A DNA stretch of 64,000 nt from an uncultured Lachnoclostridium sp. (GCA_902464595.1 CABQJX010000003.1:1-64000); one strand, 5' to 3'. Positions 25,212-34,023 are shown, counted from the stretch's first letter. The notes: generated by a model from the letters alone, not told the origin. Translations and numbers: made by a program.

Positions 25212-26287
25212 TGATCGTTGGATATGGGAGTACAGGAAAATATGTGTTAGATATGCTAGTACGGTTGCCTGATTTTACTGATTGTGAGTATATTGTCGTG
25301 TCCAGGACAGAAAAAGTGGAAGCAGAAAAGAGGATCAATCTCACGCTTGTATCCGCTGGTATTTTTGGTAATTACCCCAAAGTTCGCTATAGATCCTGTG
25401 ACATCAATAATGTGGAGCAGATGAGCGAACTGCTCAGTCAGGAGAAACCGGATATTATTGCATATACGGGACGCTATATGAAAGGATTTAAGTATGGCGA
25501 GTTTTCCTATCCCAATCAGATCGGTTATGGGGTATGGACACCCTTAGCGGTTGTGTTGGTAGAAAAACTAATGAGAGCTGTAAAGAGGTCGGGGATCCAT
25601 ACACGGGTAATCAATACAAGCTATGGGGATGCTGTATCCCCTCTGTTGAAATCTCATGGTCTAGCTCCTTATACCAGTGCAGGAAATTTGAATCACCTTA
25701 TTCCAAGAATCGCAAGGGCATATGAGAAATTAAGCGGGATTCCAGCTGAACAGTGTAATGTGACATTTGTTGGCTCTCATTATGCAAATACGTATATTTC
25801 AAAAGAGGGAACAGCGAAGGGATCTCCATGTCTTCTGCATATTGAGGGAAATGAGAATATAAATGAAGATGAAATATGGAAACTTTGTGCAGTTCCGACG
25901 GCATCTGGGCCAGACAGAAATATCATGATCGCTTCAGATGTAGCTATGCTGATATGTCTTATGCTTGATCAGAGCGGAAAAGAAAAAAAGATTCATGCAC
26001 CAGGCCCATTTGGAAAAATCGGCGGTTACCCGCTGTTATTCAAAAATGGGAAGATGAAAATTGATGAGACCAATTTTACGATAGAGGACATGGAACGTGT
26101 CAATGAGGGCAGCCTCAGGTGTGATGGAATTGAAGCTTTGGATGAGAATGGAATCCATTTTACAGACGAAGTAATAGGAAAAATGAAAAAGGTTTTTGAA
26201 ATAGATTATCCAAAGACTCTTGCCCTGGAAGATTGCGAAAAATTTTCTGAACGATTAGCAGAACGATTAGGTGGCAGAAGGCATTGA
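25211..26287 (+). CDS. Rossmann-fold dehydrogenase-like protein
   Basis: Protein of 358 residues with an N-terminal dinucleotide-binding motif VMIVGYGSTGKYVLDMLVRL, a conserved VVSRTEK segment after the second strand that suggests NADP preference, and DIIAYTGRYMKG. The overall layout resembles saccharopine-dehydrogenase-like reductases, but I do not recognise a named family. In this position it could be the enzyme that acts on phosphonoacetaldehyde in place of a transaminase, or act on a sugar; both are inference. The start is taken as ATG 25211, which overlaps the preceding stop (TAATG); GTG 25196 is in frame and is an alternative. A 105-base gap with no visible signal follows. Confidence 0.65.
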   Translation: MIVGYGSTGKYVLDMLVRLPDFTDCEYIVVSRTEKVEAEKRINLTLVSAGIFGNYPKVRYRSCDINNVEQMSELLSQEKPDIIAYTGRYMKGFKYGEFSYPNQIGYGVWTPLAVVLVEKLMRAVKRSGIHTRVINTSYGDAVSPLLKSHGLAPYTSAGNLNHLIPRIARAYEKLSGIPAEQCNVTFVGSHYANTYISKEGTAKGSPCLLHIEGNENINEDEIWKLCAVPTASGPDRNIMIASDVAMLICLMLDQSGKEKKIHAPGPFGKIGGYPLLFKNGKMKIDETNFTIEDMERVNEGSLRCDGIEALDENGIHFTDEVIGKMKKVFEIDYPKTLALEDCEKFSERLAERLGGRRH

Positions 26288-26392
26288 AGATTAAGGGGAC
26301 ATAAACTTCTGGAGTATTATAGCAGGCATTACAACAAGAAAGAGTCTAGTTCTAATATTAGTGTGTGGAAGTAAGAAAGGAAGGAGTATATA

Positions 26393-27406
26393 GTGGGACA
26401 GCCATCAAAGGCGGTTAAGCTGACAGCCGATCAGCTTCGCAGGATCCAGCTAGTGGAGCTTGATATTCTGTTAGAACTTGACAGAGTATGCAGGAAACAT
26501 CAGATTGATTATTTTTTGTGCGGAGGCACTTTGCTTGGGGCGGTACGTCATGGTGGTTTTATTCCATGGGACGATGATGTAGATGTAGGATTTCTTAGGG
26601 AAGATTATGAAACATTTTGCGAGGTATTTCCTAAAGAGACAGAAAACTCTAAATATTTTCTTCAGACCTGGAAATCGGATCCATATTATTTGTGGAATTA
26701 TGGAAAAATTAGAAGGCTTGGAACGGAATATGTCCGGGTAGGGCAGGAACATATGAAGTACAGAACAGGAATCTCCATTGATGTATTTCCGTATGACTAT
26801 CTTCCTATTAATGGGGAGCTTCAGAGAGAAATTCTTGCAAAGGCTTATAAGATACAGATGAAACATGGTATATTTTCTTATAGGCTCCCAAAGGCAATGT
26901 GGCACTCAAAGGCGATGAGGCCTATAGTGAAGCAGGCAAGGCTGTGCACATTCTGCAGAAAGGCAACTTACTCGAAAGTAGGAAGATACCAGGAGAAAAG
27001 ATGGCTTCTTCGTATGGGATACTGGTTTCTTTCTCTGCTGCCTGGAAGGAAGATGGCAGCTCTGCTGGAAAAGACCGCCCGAAAATATAATGATAGAACT
27101 GTATATGGCGGCAGAGGGATTAGGCAGTTTGCTTATGCCTCTGACTGGAAATATCCAAGTCTGGGATGGAATCCTGATAAATTACTGGAACGGAAAGAAA
27201 TTCAGTTTGAGGGTTTTTGGCTACGGACCGTTAAAGATACGGATTGGTATCTTTCTGGTGAATATGGAACACGCTATATGGAAATACCGCCTCCTGAACT
27301 GCGGTATGCGGTAGCACCTGCCTCAAAGATTGATTTTGGAAATGTGTTCAAGGAAATGGAATGGTGTACGGAACAATATTTTAGAACGGAAGAGGATTTC
27401 AAATGA
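26393..27406 (+). CDS. LicD family phosphotransferase (copy 1)
   Basis: Member of the LicD family, whose founders transfer phosphocholine from CDP-choline to cell-wall or lipooligosaccharide sugars. The 337-residue protein has the core CGGTLLGAVRHGGFIPWDDD at residues 43-62 continuing VDVGFL, with the metal-coordinating aspartates. It starts with GTG 26393 after a strong AGGAAGGAG; no ATG alternative exists near it. The next LicD gene begins inside its stop (ATGA). With PEP mutase and CTP-dependent transferases nearby, the likely donor is a CDP- or CMP-activated small head group. Confidence 0.9.
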   Translation: MGQPSKAVKLTADQLRRIQLVELDILLELDRVCRKHQIDYFLCGGTLLGAVRHGGFIPWDDDVDVGFLREDYETFCEVFPKETENSKYFLQTWKSDPYYLWNYGKIRRLGTEYVRVGQEHMKYRTGISIDVFPYDYLPINGELQREILAKAYKIQMKHGIFSYRLPKAMWHSKAMRPIVKQARLCTFCRKATYSKVGRYQEKRWLLRMGYWFLSLLPGRKMAALLEKTARKYNDRTVYGGRGIRQFAYASDWKYPSLGWNPDKLLERKEIQFEGFWLRTVKDTDWYLSGEYGTRYMEIPPPELRYAVAPASKIDFGNVFKEMEWCTEQYFRTEEDFK

Positions 27407-28317
27407 GTGAGGTACAACAGATAAAGCCGCTGTCCGGTAAGAAGCTTCGGATACTCCAGTTGACAGAGTTAGAACTTCTTTTGGAATTTGATCGTATATG
27501 TCGTAAAAATGGAATCCGATATACGATCATAGGAGGAACTCTTTTAGGTGCGGTGAGGCATAAAGGCTTTGTTCCGTGGGATGACGATGCAGATGTGGCC
27601 CTTCTGCGTTCAGATTATGATGCTTTTGTAAAAGCCTTAGATGAGGATTTAGATAAAGAACGTTTTTATTTTCAGGATCGTTTTGTGACAGAGGCTTATC
27701 GATGGGGATATGGAAAACTCAGACGTCATGGAACATCCTTTATCCGTCCGAACACGGAACATCTTCCCTATGATCAAGGGGTGTATATCGATATTATGCC
27801 CGTTGATTATATCCCTGATGGGTTGGTAGGCCAGTGGATCTGTAATTTAATTTCATTTTTTTTCCGTAAGGCTTCCTGGTCTGAAATAGGGAAAAAGACA
27901 GAAAAAAATAGGCTTTATCGTTTTTGTTATCAGGCTTTATCTATAATCCCCCTTTCTGTTTTAAACAGAGGATTTCAGAGATTTATAAATTATTTGAATC
28001 GAAAACCTACGGAATATCTGCGGTGTCTTGCCGTTCCAGTGGTTACCTCCAAAGGACATAAGGGGTATTGGAGATATCGGTCTGAGTGGATGAAATATTT
28101 GACTGAATATGAGTTTGAAGGTTATAAATTAGTTGGTTTTGCTAACAGTGATCTTCCTTTGAGAAGAATGTATGGGGATTATATGATTCCAGTAAAGTTT
28201 CCTCCAGTAAGTTTATCGGCCTATGAACTGATTCCCCTTGAGAAAATACAGGTAGAGGAGAGATTAAAGAAGGACGTTTTGGAAAACAGTGTCAGTGATG
28301 GAGTAAATAAAGCATGA
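27403..28317 (+). CDS. LicD family phosphotransferase (copy 2)
   Basis: Second LicD-type protein, 304 residues, with IGGTLLGAVRHKGFVPWDDD at 43-62 continuing ADVALL. The N-terminal 42 residues match copy 1 closely in pattern (LRILQLTELELLLEFDRICRK versus LRRIQLVELDILLELDRVCRK), so the two arose by duplication, but the C-terminal halves differ, which suggests different acceptors. It overlaps both neighbours by four bases. Confidence 0.9.
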   Translation: MSEVQQIKPLSGKKLRILQLTELELLLEFDRICRKNGIRYTIIGGTLLGAVRHKGFVPWDDDADVALLRSDYDAFVKALDEDLDKERFYFQDRFVTEAYRWGYGKLRRHGTSFIRPNTEHLPYDQGVYIDIMPVDYIPDGLVGQWICNLISFFFRKASWSEIGKKTEKNRLYRFCYQALSIIPLSVLNRGFQRFINYLNRKPTEYLRCLAVPVVTSKGHKGYWRYRSEWMKYLTEYEFEGYKLVGFANSDLPLRRMYGDYMIPVKFPPVSLSAYELIPLEKIQVEERLKKDVLENSVSDGVNKA

Positions 28318-29447
28318 AAAAGCGAACCGCTTACAGACGTCATCTACGTTTGACAGAAAGACCCATCATTTTATATCCAGCGGGAGAATACGGACGTGAG
28401 CTGCTGAAAGAGCTTAGGAAATTGGACATAGAGCCAGAGGCATTCTGTGATGGGGATACCCGAAAAATAGGAGAAAAAATAGGAGGAATTACAGTAAGAT
28501 CTTTGGAAAGTCTGTTGGAACAGTATAGTACTGAGGGAGCTTGCTATCTCATCAATTCGGCATATAATTATCCGCAGATAGAGGCAAGACTTTTGAGTGT
28601 TGGAATACCAAAGAGTCATATTCTTTCTCCAGATTTCTACACATACTGTGATACAGGGGATATACCAAGGCCATTGGAACTAAAGGCAGAAGAACGGGAT
28701 AGGATGAAGGCATGTCTTTTTGACCTGCTTTGTTTTTTGCATAAGGTTTGCGTTAAGTATGAGATTCCATACTATCTTACATCAGGAACGCTTCTGGGGG
28801 CAGTTCGGCATGAGGGCTTTATCCCATGGGATGATGATATTGATATAGCCCTGTTACGCAAAGATTATAATCGGTTTTACCGGGTAGTGAAAAAAGAGTT
28901 GGGTGACAAATATGCAATCCAGGAAATGCCATCTAGAAAAAATATTGGGTTGAAAAATAGTGTTTGTCAACTTTTTGGGAGCAGTCAAAAGACAATGATC
29001 ATGATAGACACGTTTCCGATTGATTTTGTAGGTACTTATCCAAATCGGCTGAATCAATTGCAGGAAAAACTTTCTCTTTCTCTTTTTCGTTTAGCAAAAA
29101 AATTCAAATGGTACGATAATAGAAGCCTCCTTTTCTGGGTGGGAAGATGGTTCCGCCTGCTTGGGATCGGAGTGGAACAGATTTGTAATCCATTTATGTC
29201 TCAATGGCTTCATTATTTCGTATGGGATTCACCTAATCTCTATAAAAATCGGGTATATGACAGAAGGCTTGTTGGAAAAAGAACTCTGTTGAAGTTTGAA
29301 GGCCAGCTATTCTATGGGCCGGAACATTATGACGCAATACTTCGTCAAATGTTCGGTGATCAGTATATGGAGCTTCCACCCGAGGAAAAGAGAATTTATC
29401 CACACACAATTTCAGAATTGATATTCCCTAAAGGGAAAAAAGAGTAA
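28314..29447 (+). CDS. LicD family phosphotransferase (copy 3) with an N-terminal Rossmann-like domain
   Basis: Protein of 377 residues. Residues 16-110 form an extra domain with RPIILYPAGEYGRELLKEL and AFCDGDTRKIGEKIGGI, the pattern of the nucleotide- or sugar-binding module found in front of PglD-type acetyltransferases. The LicD core follows with TSGTLLGAVRHEGFIPWDDD at 156-175 continuing IDIALL. A related N-terminal module occurs in the acyltransferase encoded at 30269. The added domain may bind the activated donor or the sugar acceptor. It overlaps copy 2 by four bases and precedes the radical SAM gene by 15 bases. Confidence 0.88.
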   Translation: MKKRTAYRRHLRLTERPIILYPAGEYGRELLKELRKLDIEPEAFCDGDTRKIGEKIGGITVRSLESLLEQYSTEGACYLINSAYNYPQIEARLLSVGIPKSHILSPDFYTYCDTGDIPRPLELKAEERDRMKACLFDLLCFLHKVCVKYEIPYYLTSGTLLGAVRHEGFIPWDDDIDIALLRKDYNRFYRVVKKELGDKYAIQEMPSRKNIGLKNSVCQLFGSSQKTMIMIDTFPIDFVGTYPNRLNQLQEKLSLSLFRLAKKFKWYDNRSLLFWVGRWFRLLGIGVEQICNPFMSQWLHYFVWDSPNLYKNRVYDRRLVGKRTLLKFEGQLFYGPEHYDAILRQMFGDQYMELPPEEKRIYPHTISELIFPKGKKE

Positions 29448-29462
29448 GAGGGAGTGATATTT

Positions 29463-30264
29463 ATGAAACGATTATACATTCATTTTTTGGTGGTAACAGT
29501 AGGTCAAGCCTGCAATTTGCGATGTAAAAATTGCGGAAATTTTGCGCCGTTTGCACCAAAGGAGACTCTGCGCTATGATGTACATACCATTTTGGAGAAA
29601 CTTAAAATTATTACAAAATTTGCGGATATTCGTCTTTTACAGATTCAAGGGGGAGAACCCTTTCTTTATTCTGAATTGTTTCGCATTTTAGAGTTTGTGA
29701 AACAATGTCCGTCAGTCAGAAAATGTCTGATCGCTACCAATGGGACTATTATACCTAAAAATGGGGGGGGGGGGCGAATGGCAGATACTGCAAGATGAAA
29801 AGTTTATTGTGCGTATCAGCAATTATCCTGTAAATACCGATCAAAGCAGCAGAATACAGGAATGGTGCAGGGAGAGGGGGATCCAGTCTGAACTGTATCA
29901 TTTTGTATCTAAGGATGATAAGTGGTATAACCTTGGTCTGGAAATGGAATGCCATACTGCAAATGATGAACAACAGAGGAAAGCAGAGTATCGTTTTCAA
30001 AATTGTCTGTTCCGTAACTGCCTGACCCTGGAAAATGGCATCTTGGGGCGCTGTTCTAGATCTGTGATCGCAAAGCAGGTACAGGGATTTCCTGAGAAAG
30101 AGGGAGACTATCTTCCAGTAGAAGAAGATTTAGAATTTGGTGAAAGGCTGGAGCGATACATTAATATACCGCAACATATGGAAGCCTGCTGCCATTGTAA
30201 TGGAACAGGAAGGGAGAATCTGATCGAGGTAGCGCTCCAGCTTGGAAAGGATTTAAGGGAATAA
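29463..30264 (+). CDS. Radical SAM enzyme, out of frame at a 12-G tract (phase-variable candidate)
   Basis: The first 100 codons encode the N-terminal half of a radical SAM protein: the iron-sulfur motif CNLRCKNC (Cys17, Cys21, Cys24) and LLQIQGGEPFLYSELFRILE follow the normal pattern. Codons 101-104 are made entirely by twelve G (29763-29774). In this copy the frame then reads into a stop at 29796-29798. The rest of the protein (GEWQILQDEKFIVRISNYPV to GRENLIEVALQLGKDLRE, including a cysteine-rich C-terminal part with CLFRNCLTLENGILGRC and ACCHC) lies in the next frame and ends at 30264. With 8, 11 or 14 G the two parts join, giving about 266 residues at 11 G. The start ATG 29463 has GAGGGAG upstream. 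The enzyme probably modifies the head group or sugar of the glycoconjugate. Confidence 0.88.
29763..29774 (+). repeat. Homopolymer tract of 12 G inside the radical SAM gene
   Basis: Twelve consecutive G residues in the sense strand. I counted eight G in positions 29763-29770 and four in 29771-29774. Long G tracts inside coding sequence change length by slipped-strand mispairing and are a known basis for phase variation of surface structures. Twelve is a length that leaves the gene out of frame. Confidence 0.95.
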
Positions 30265-30268
30265 AAAA

Positions 30269-31228
30269 GTGGAAGTAAACAGTGCAGATGTTAGAGCTAT
30301 CATTGAGGATCAGCTAGATCAGGGGCAGACAAATTTTATCATATTTCCATTTGGTGATGTGGGAGCAGAAATAAAGGCGATTTTAAACCATACCTATGGA
30401 ATACAGGAAAAATTTATTATTGATAACCATCTTTGTAAATATAATAAAAATATTCAACCTATAGATATTTTGGAGCATATAGAATGCAGCAGATACTGTG
30501 TGATCCTGGCTTCCACAAGAATATCGATTTATGGGAAGTTAAAAGCGTTATTAGAGAAGTATTTTGACGCTTCCCAGATTCTGGAGCTAAAGTGCAATAA
30601 AGCGGGACAGATTGAGTGTTTTCAGGAAGTTGATATTAATACAGGAGAGAAGGTTGAGACTAGAGTTGGAAAGTACAGCTATGGTCCTCTCATTCCTCAG
30701 GGATATAGTGAATTAATTGAATCGATTGGGAATTTCTGTGGCTTTGCTGTTGGAAGTGCGGTTGTTCCAAACCATCCAACAAATTATATAACAACCCATC
30801 CTATGGTTTATTCATGCAGCCCCAATGTAGACAGACCTCAGACTGTAAAGTATTGTGAGATGGGAGGAAGACCTGTTTTGACCGGAATTTATCCCAAAGG
30901 ATATATTAAAAAATCAGCCAGAAGTAGAATTGGAAACGATGTGTGGCTGGGAAGAAATGTGATCGTATGCAATGGCGCTAATATTGGAAATGGTGTGATT
31001 GCCGCTGCCGGAGCGGTAATTACCAAGGATATTCCAGATTATGCTGTTGTAGCCGGAGTACCAGCCCGAATCATCCGGTATAGATATGAACCAGAACAGA
31101 TCAAAGCCTTAAATAGGATTGCCTGGTGGGATTGGACAGATGAGGAGATCCGCAGTCGGCACGACGATTTTTATCTGTCGGCGGAGGAGTTTATAAAAAA
31201 ATATGATCCATGTTATTCTGAAAGATAG
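30269..31228 (+). CDS. Hexapeptide acyltransferase (CatB/PglD-like) with N-terminal Rossmann-like domain
   Basis: Protein of 319 residues. Residues 1-115 form a nucleotide-binding-like domain (NFIIFPFGDVGAEIKAIL; FIIDNH). The C-terminal half is a left-handed beta-helix acyltransferase with IGNDVWLGRNVIVCNGANIG, GVIAAAGAVITKDIPDYAVV and VAGVPARIIRYRY, typical of CatB-type O-acetyltransferases. It probably acylates a sugar of the surface glycan. The start is GTG 30269 with AAGGGA upstream, five bases after the radical SAM stop. Confidence 0.87.
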   Translation: MEVNSADVRAIIEDQLDQGQTNFIIFPFGDVGAEIKAILNHTYGIQEKFIIDNHLCKYNKNIQPIDILEHIECSRYCVILASTRISIYGKLKALLEKYFDASQILELKCNKAGQIECFQEVDINTGEKVETRVGKYSYGPLIPQGYSELIESIGNFCGFAVGSAVVPNHPTNYITTHPMVYSCSPNVDRPQTVKYCEMGGRPVLTGIYPKGYIKKSARSRIGNDVWLGRNVIVCNGANIGNGVIAAAGAVITKDIPDYAVVAGVPARIIRYRYEPEQIKALNRIAWWDWTDEEIRSRHDDFYLSAEEFIKKYDPCYSER

Positions 31229-31239
31229 GAGAAGGTGTT

Positions 31240-31668
31240 ATGGTAATTGGCTATACTTCAGGCGTGTTTGATCTATTTCACATCGGACACCTTAACCTGC
31301 TAAAAAATGCTAAAGGAATGTGTGACAAATTGATCGTTGGAGTTACTACAGATGATCTAAGCCTTTATAAAGGAAAAAAGCCCTTGATCCCATTTGAGGA
31401 TCGGCTGGAGATTGTTCGGGCTGTCCGCTATGTAGATGCAGTTGTGCCGCAGGAGACCATGGACAAGGCAGCGCAATGCAAAAAGCTGAAAGCCTCCATT
31501 CTTTTTGTGGGAGATGATTGGTACAATACTTCTAAGTGGAATGATATTGAACGTGATCTGGAAAAAATCGGGACAAAAGTGGTCTATTTTCCTTATACAA
31601 AGGGGGTTTCTAGCACGATCATTGCCAATACACTTATGAAGACGCGCGGTTGGAAGATGGAGGGATAA
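31240..31668 (+). CDS. TagD-like cytidylyltransferase
   Basis: Nucleotidyltransferase of 142 residues from the cytidylyltransferase family. Motifs GYTSGVFDLFHIGHLNLLKNA (HxGH at His17-His20), PFEDRLEIVRAVRYVD and a final YTKGVSSTIIANTL (the RTxGISTT-type motif, here KGVSST) are all present. Relatives make CDP-glycerol or CDP-ethanolamine. It therefore supplies a CDP-alcohol, probably for the LicD proteins or the glycerophosphotransferase-like protein. It is preceded by AGGAG and followed after one base by the next gene. Confidence 0.9.
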   Translation: MVIGYTSGVFDLFHIGHLNLLKNAKGMCDKLIVGVTTDDLSLYKGKKPLIPFEDRLEIVRAVRYVDAVVPQETMDKAAQCKKLKASILFVGDDWYNTSKWNDIERDLEKIGTKVVYFPYTKGVSSTIIANTLMKTRGWKMEG

Positions 31669-31669
31669 A

Positions 31670-32713
31670 ATGGTTGATCTGACATATGCAATGAGCAGTT
31701 TTCTGCAGTTTCGCACAGTGTATGATAAAAATATTTCTTTTGGAACAGAGTTGGGAATCCCACGTAGAATGGAGACTACTGTTTCAAACGGACGAAAGCC
31801 GATTCAGAAAGCGGAAGAACTTTACGAATATATAAAAACCTTTATGGAGGAAAAAATAGCCAAAGGAAAGGTTGCCCTTGCACTGAGTGGGGGAATTGAC
31901 AGCGCTATCTGTGCTAGCTTTATGCCAAAAGGATCAGTTGCCTATACCTTTCAGTGTGTGGTTCCCGGGAAACAGGTAACAGATGAAGTGCCAAAAGCTA
32001 GGAAGTTTTGTGAGCTAAATGGTTTAGAGCAGCGAGTTGTAAAAATATATTGGGAAGATTATGAGCAGCTGTCAACGAAACTGTTTCAATTTACCCATGC
32101 GCCCTTTCATTCTATTGATATACAGATTTATAAAGCAGCTCTTCAGGCGAAAAAGGATGGTTTTGATACCCTGATTTTTGGACAGGGAGCAGATATGATA
32201 TTCGGTGGACTCGATAAGCTTTTGTCACGGGATTGGACTATAGGAGAGTTTATTGAGAGATATTCCCATGTCATGCCGTACAAAGTTCTTAAGAAATCTG
32301 TCCTTATTACAGAACCATATGAAAAATATGAAGAAAATGGTTATATACGAACACATGATTTTTTGGATGACCATCTTTTTTGGGAAGATATTCACTCTTA
32401 TGATAATGCCTGCCAGGCAGCTGGTGTAAAGTTTGAAGGTGCGTACCTGGGGCTGATCCATAAGCCATTGGATATTGAGCGGGTTCGCCGAGGTGATAGT
32501 AAATATCTAGTGCGTGAGGTATTTAAAATGTTATATCCGGATATGGAAATGGCAGAAAAAACACCAATGCCTCGCCCTATGGACGAATGGTTGGAACATT
32601 GGAAGGGGCCAAAGCGGCCGGAATTTTGGGAGAACTGTCATCAGTCCATGTCAGGGGATCAAAAGTATTACATCTGGATCCTGGAAAAATTTTTGGAGGA
32701 AATGAAATTATGA
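31670..32713 (+). CDS. Asparagine-synthase-like PP-loop protein lacking the glutaminase domain
   Basis: Protein of 347 residues with the ATP-pyrophosphatase signature ALSGGIDSAICASFMP (near residue 69). Later segments typical of the asparagine synthetase C-terminal domain include TLIFGQGADMIFGG and RGDSKYLVREVFKM. The N-terminal class II glutaminase domain is absent; instead there is a 60-residue unrelated segment. Such stand-alone domains adenylate a carboxylate and join it to ammonia or an amine, forming an amide. In this cluster it may couple an amino acid or amine to a sugar acid or a phosphonate. The ATGA overlap with the DUF362 gene suggests joint function. Confidence 0.8.
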   Translation: MVDLTYAMSSFLQFRTVYDKNISFGTELGIPRRMETTVSNGRKPIQKAEELYEYIKTFMEEKIAKGKVALALSGGIDSAICASFMPKGSVAYTFQCVVPGKQVTDEVPKARKFCELNGLEQRVVKIYWEDYEQLSTKLFQFTHAPFHSIDIQIYKAALQAKKDGFDTLIFGQGADMIFGGLDKLLSRDWTIGEFIERYSHVMPYKVLKKSVLITEPYEKYEENGYIRTHDFLDDHLFWEDIHSYDNACQAAGVKFEGAYLGLIHKPLDIERVRRGDSKYLVREVFKMLYPDMEMAEKTPMPRPMDEWLEHWKGPKRPEFWENCHQSMSGDQKYYIWILEKFLEEMKL

Positions 32714-33891
32714 ACCGCGTAGCCATCGAAACATGTCAGGGATATGAAAATGTGAATAGCGCTCTTGACAGGCTGATGAATACTTTGGACTATGATTTTT
32801 CCGATTTTATAAAGCCAGGAATGACCGTTTTTATAAAGCCTAATTGGGTAGCCTCCCGCTGGAGAGCGTCCGCGCCTCATAAAGACACATTATATAGTGT
32901 GATTACCCATCCGGCGGTGATTGAAGCAGTTGCTGACAGAGCAGCTCTTGCCCTTCAGGGTGAGGGAAGGATTATAATTGGAGATAATCCCTCCATTGAT
33001 GCGGATTTTGAGGAATTAATGGAATTTACTGGGATAAGAAGATTAACAGAAAAATATGATGTACCCTGTGAGATATTAGATTTAAGGCCATTAGTCTGTC
33101 TAGATTTAAAAGATTATGGAAAAAAAGATAAAATGGCCAGTCAGCCGGGAGATCCAAGGGGAGAAGTGCAGATCAATTTAGGAAAAAAATCTATGCTGTA
33201 TTATGTAGAACCCTCATTGTTCCGCGGTGTATTTGATGAAAGAGAAGACACAGTGGCCTCCCATAGTGGAGACATACAGTTATACACATTTTCTAAAAGT
33301 CTCTATGAAGCAGATGTATATATATCTGTACCAAAGCTGAAAACACACCAGAAGGTGGGAGCCACATTAAATTTGAAGGGATTAGTGGGGAGCATCACAA
33401 GAAAGAACCAGCTGGTTCACTGGAGGATCGGAACGCCAGAGACAGGGGGAGATGAATATCCAGATAGAGAGAGCCTTGAGGCTGCAAAAACAGCGAAAGT
33501 AATACATAGAGGTTCTCACCCAGGAAACGATACCATATGGCGTATGGTCGTGGATCTATACCAGGCATTTCAGGAAAGGGAGAGAAGCTGTTTTTCTGTT
33601 GTAGACGGAATTATCGGCGGGGAGGGACAAGGCCCATTTTGCCCCCATGCAAGGTATTCAAATTGTCTGATTGCTGGAAATGATCTGCTCAATGTGGATT
33701 TTGTGGCTGCTAGATTTATGGGATTAGATCCGAAAAAGATCCGTTATCTGAATTGGTTTATTGAGCAGGGATATAGGCTTAAAGATATCGAAGTGCCGGG
33801 ATATAATAGCTTTTTTGAGGAAGAAACAGGGTATTTGGATTATCAGGTGGAACCTCAATGGCAGGAAATTAAGGTGAGTTTTGAGAAGTAG
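32710..33891 (+). CDS. DUF362 domain-containing protein
   Basis: Protein of 393 residues. The family pattern is clear: TVFIKPNWVASRW, RIIIGDNPSIDADFEELM, SVPKLKTHQKVGATLNLKGL and VVDGIIGGEGQGP. DUF362 proteins are of unknown activity and are often linked to iron-sulfur proteins, but no CxxC ferredoxin motif is seen here. It is the last gene of the island, beginning at ATG 32710 within the previous stop, after GGAGG. Confidence 0.85.
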   Translation: MNRVAIETCQGYENVNSALDRLMNTLDYDFSDFIKPGMTVFIKPNWVASRWRASAPHKDTLYSVITHPAVIEAVADRAALALQGEGRIIIGDNPSIDADFEELMEFTGIRRLTEKYDVPCEILDLRPLVCLDLKDYGKKDKMASQPGDPRGEVQINLGKKSMLYYVEPSLFRGVFDEREDTVASHSGDIQLYTFSKSLYEADVYISVPKLKTHQKVGATLNLKGLVGSITRKNQLVHWRIGTPETGGDEYPDRESLEAAKTAKVIHRGSHPGNDTIWRMVVDLYQAFQERERSCFSVVDGIIGGEGQGPFCPHARYSNCLIAGNDLLNVDFVAARFMGLDPKKIRYLNWFIEQGYRLKDIEVPGYNSFFEEETGYLDYQVEPQWQEIKVSFEK

Positions 33892-34023
33892 TCAGTGACT
33901 TTTTGGGGCTGGGGGATGATGTATATATCCATATTTTGAAAAGTTTGATCTCTTTGCATGGTGTCATCCCATGTAAGGAGATATTTTTTGATTTCATTGG
34001 GCGGAATTAGTATCGGTTGACAA

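Noticed and set aside
29740..29798. Internal start at 29740 for a separate C-terminal radical SAM gene
   Set aside because: No ribosome site precedes it, and the sequence after the G tract is the normal continuation of the first half.
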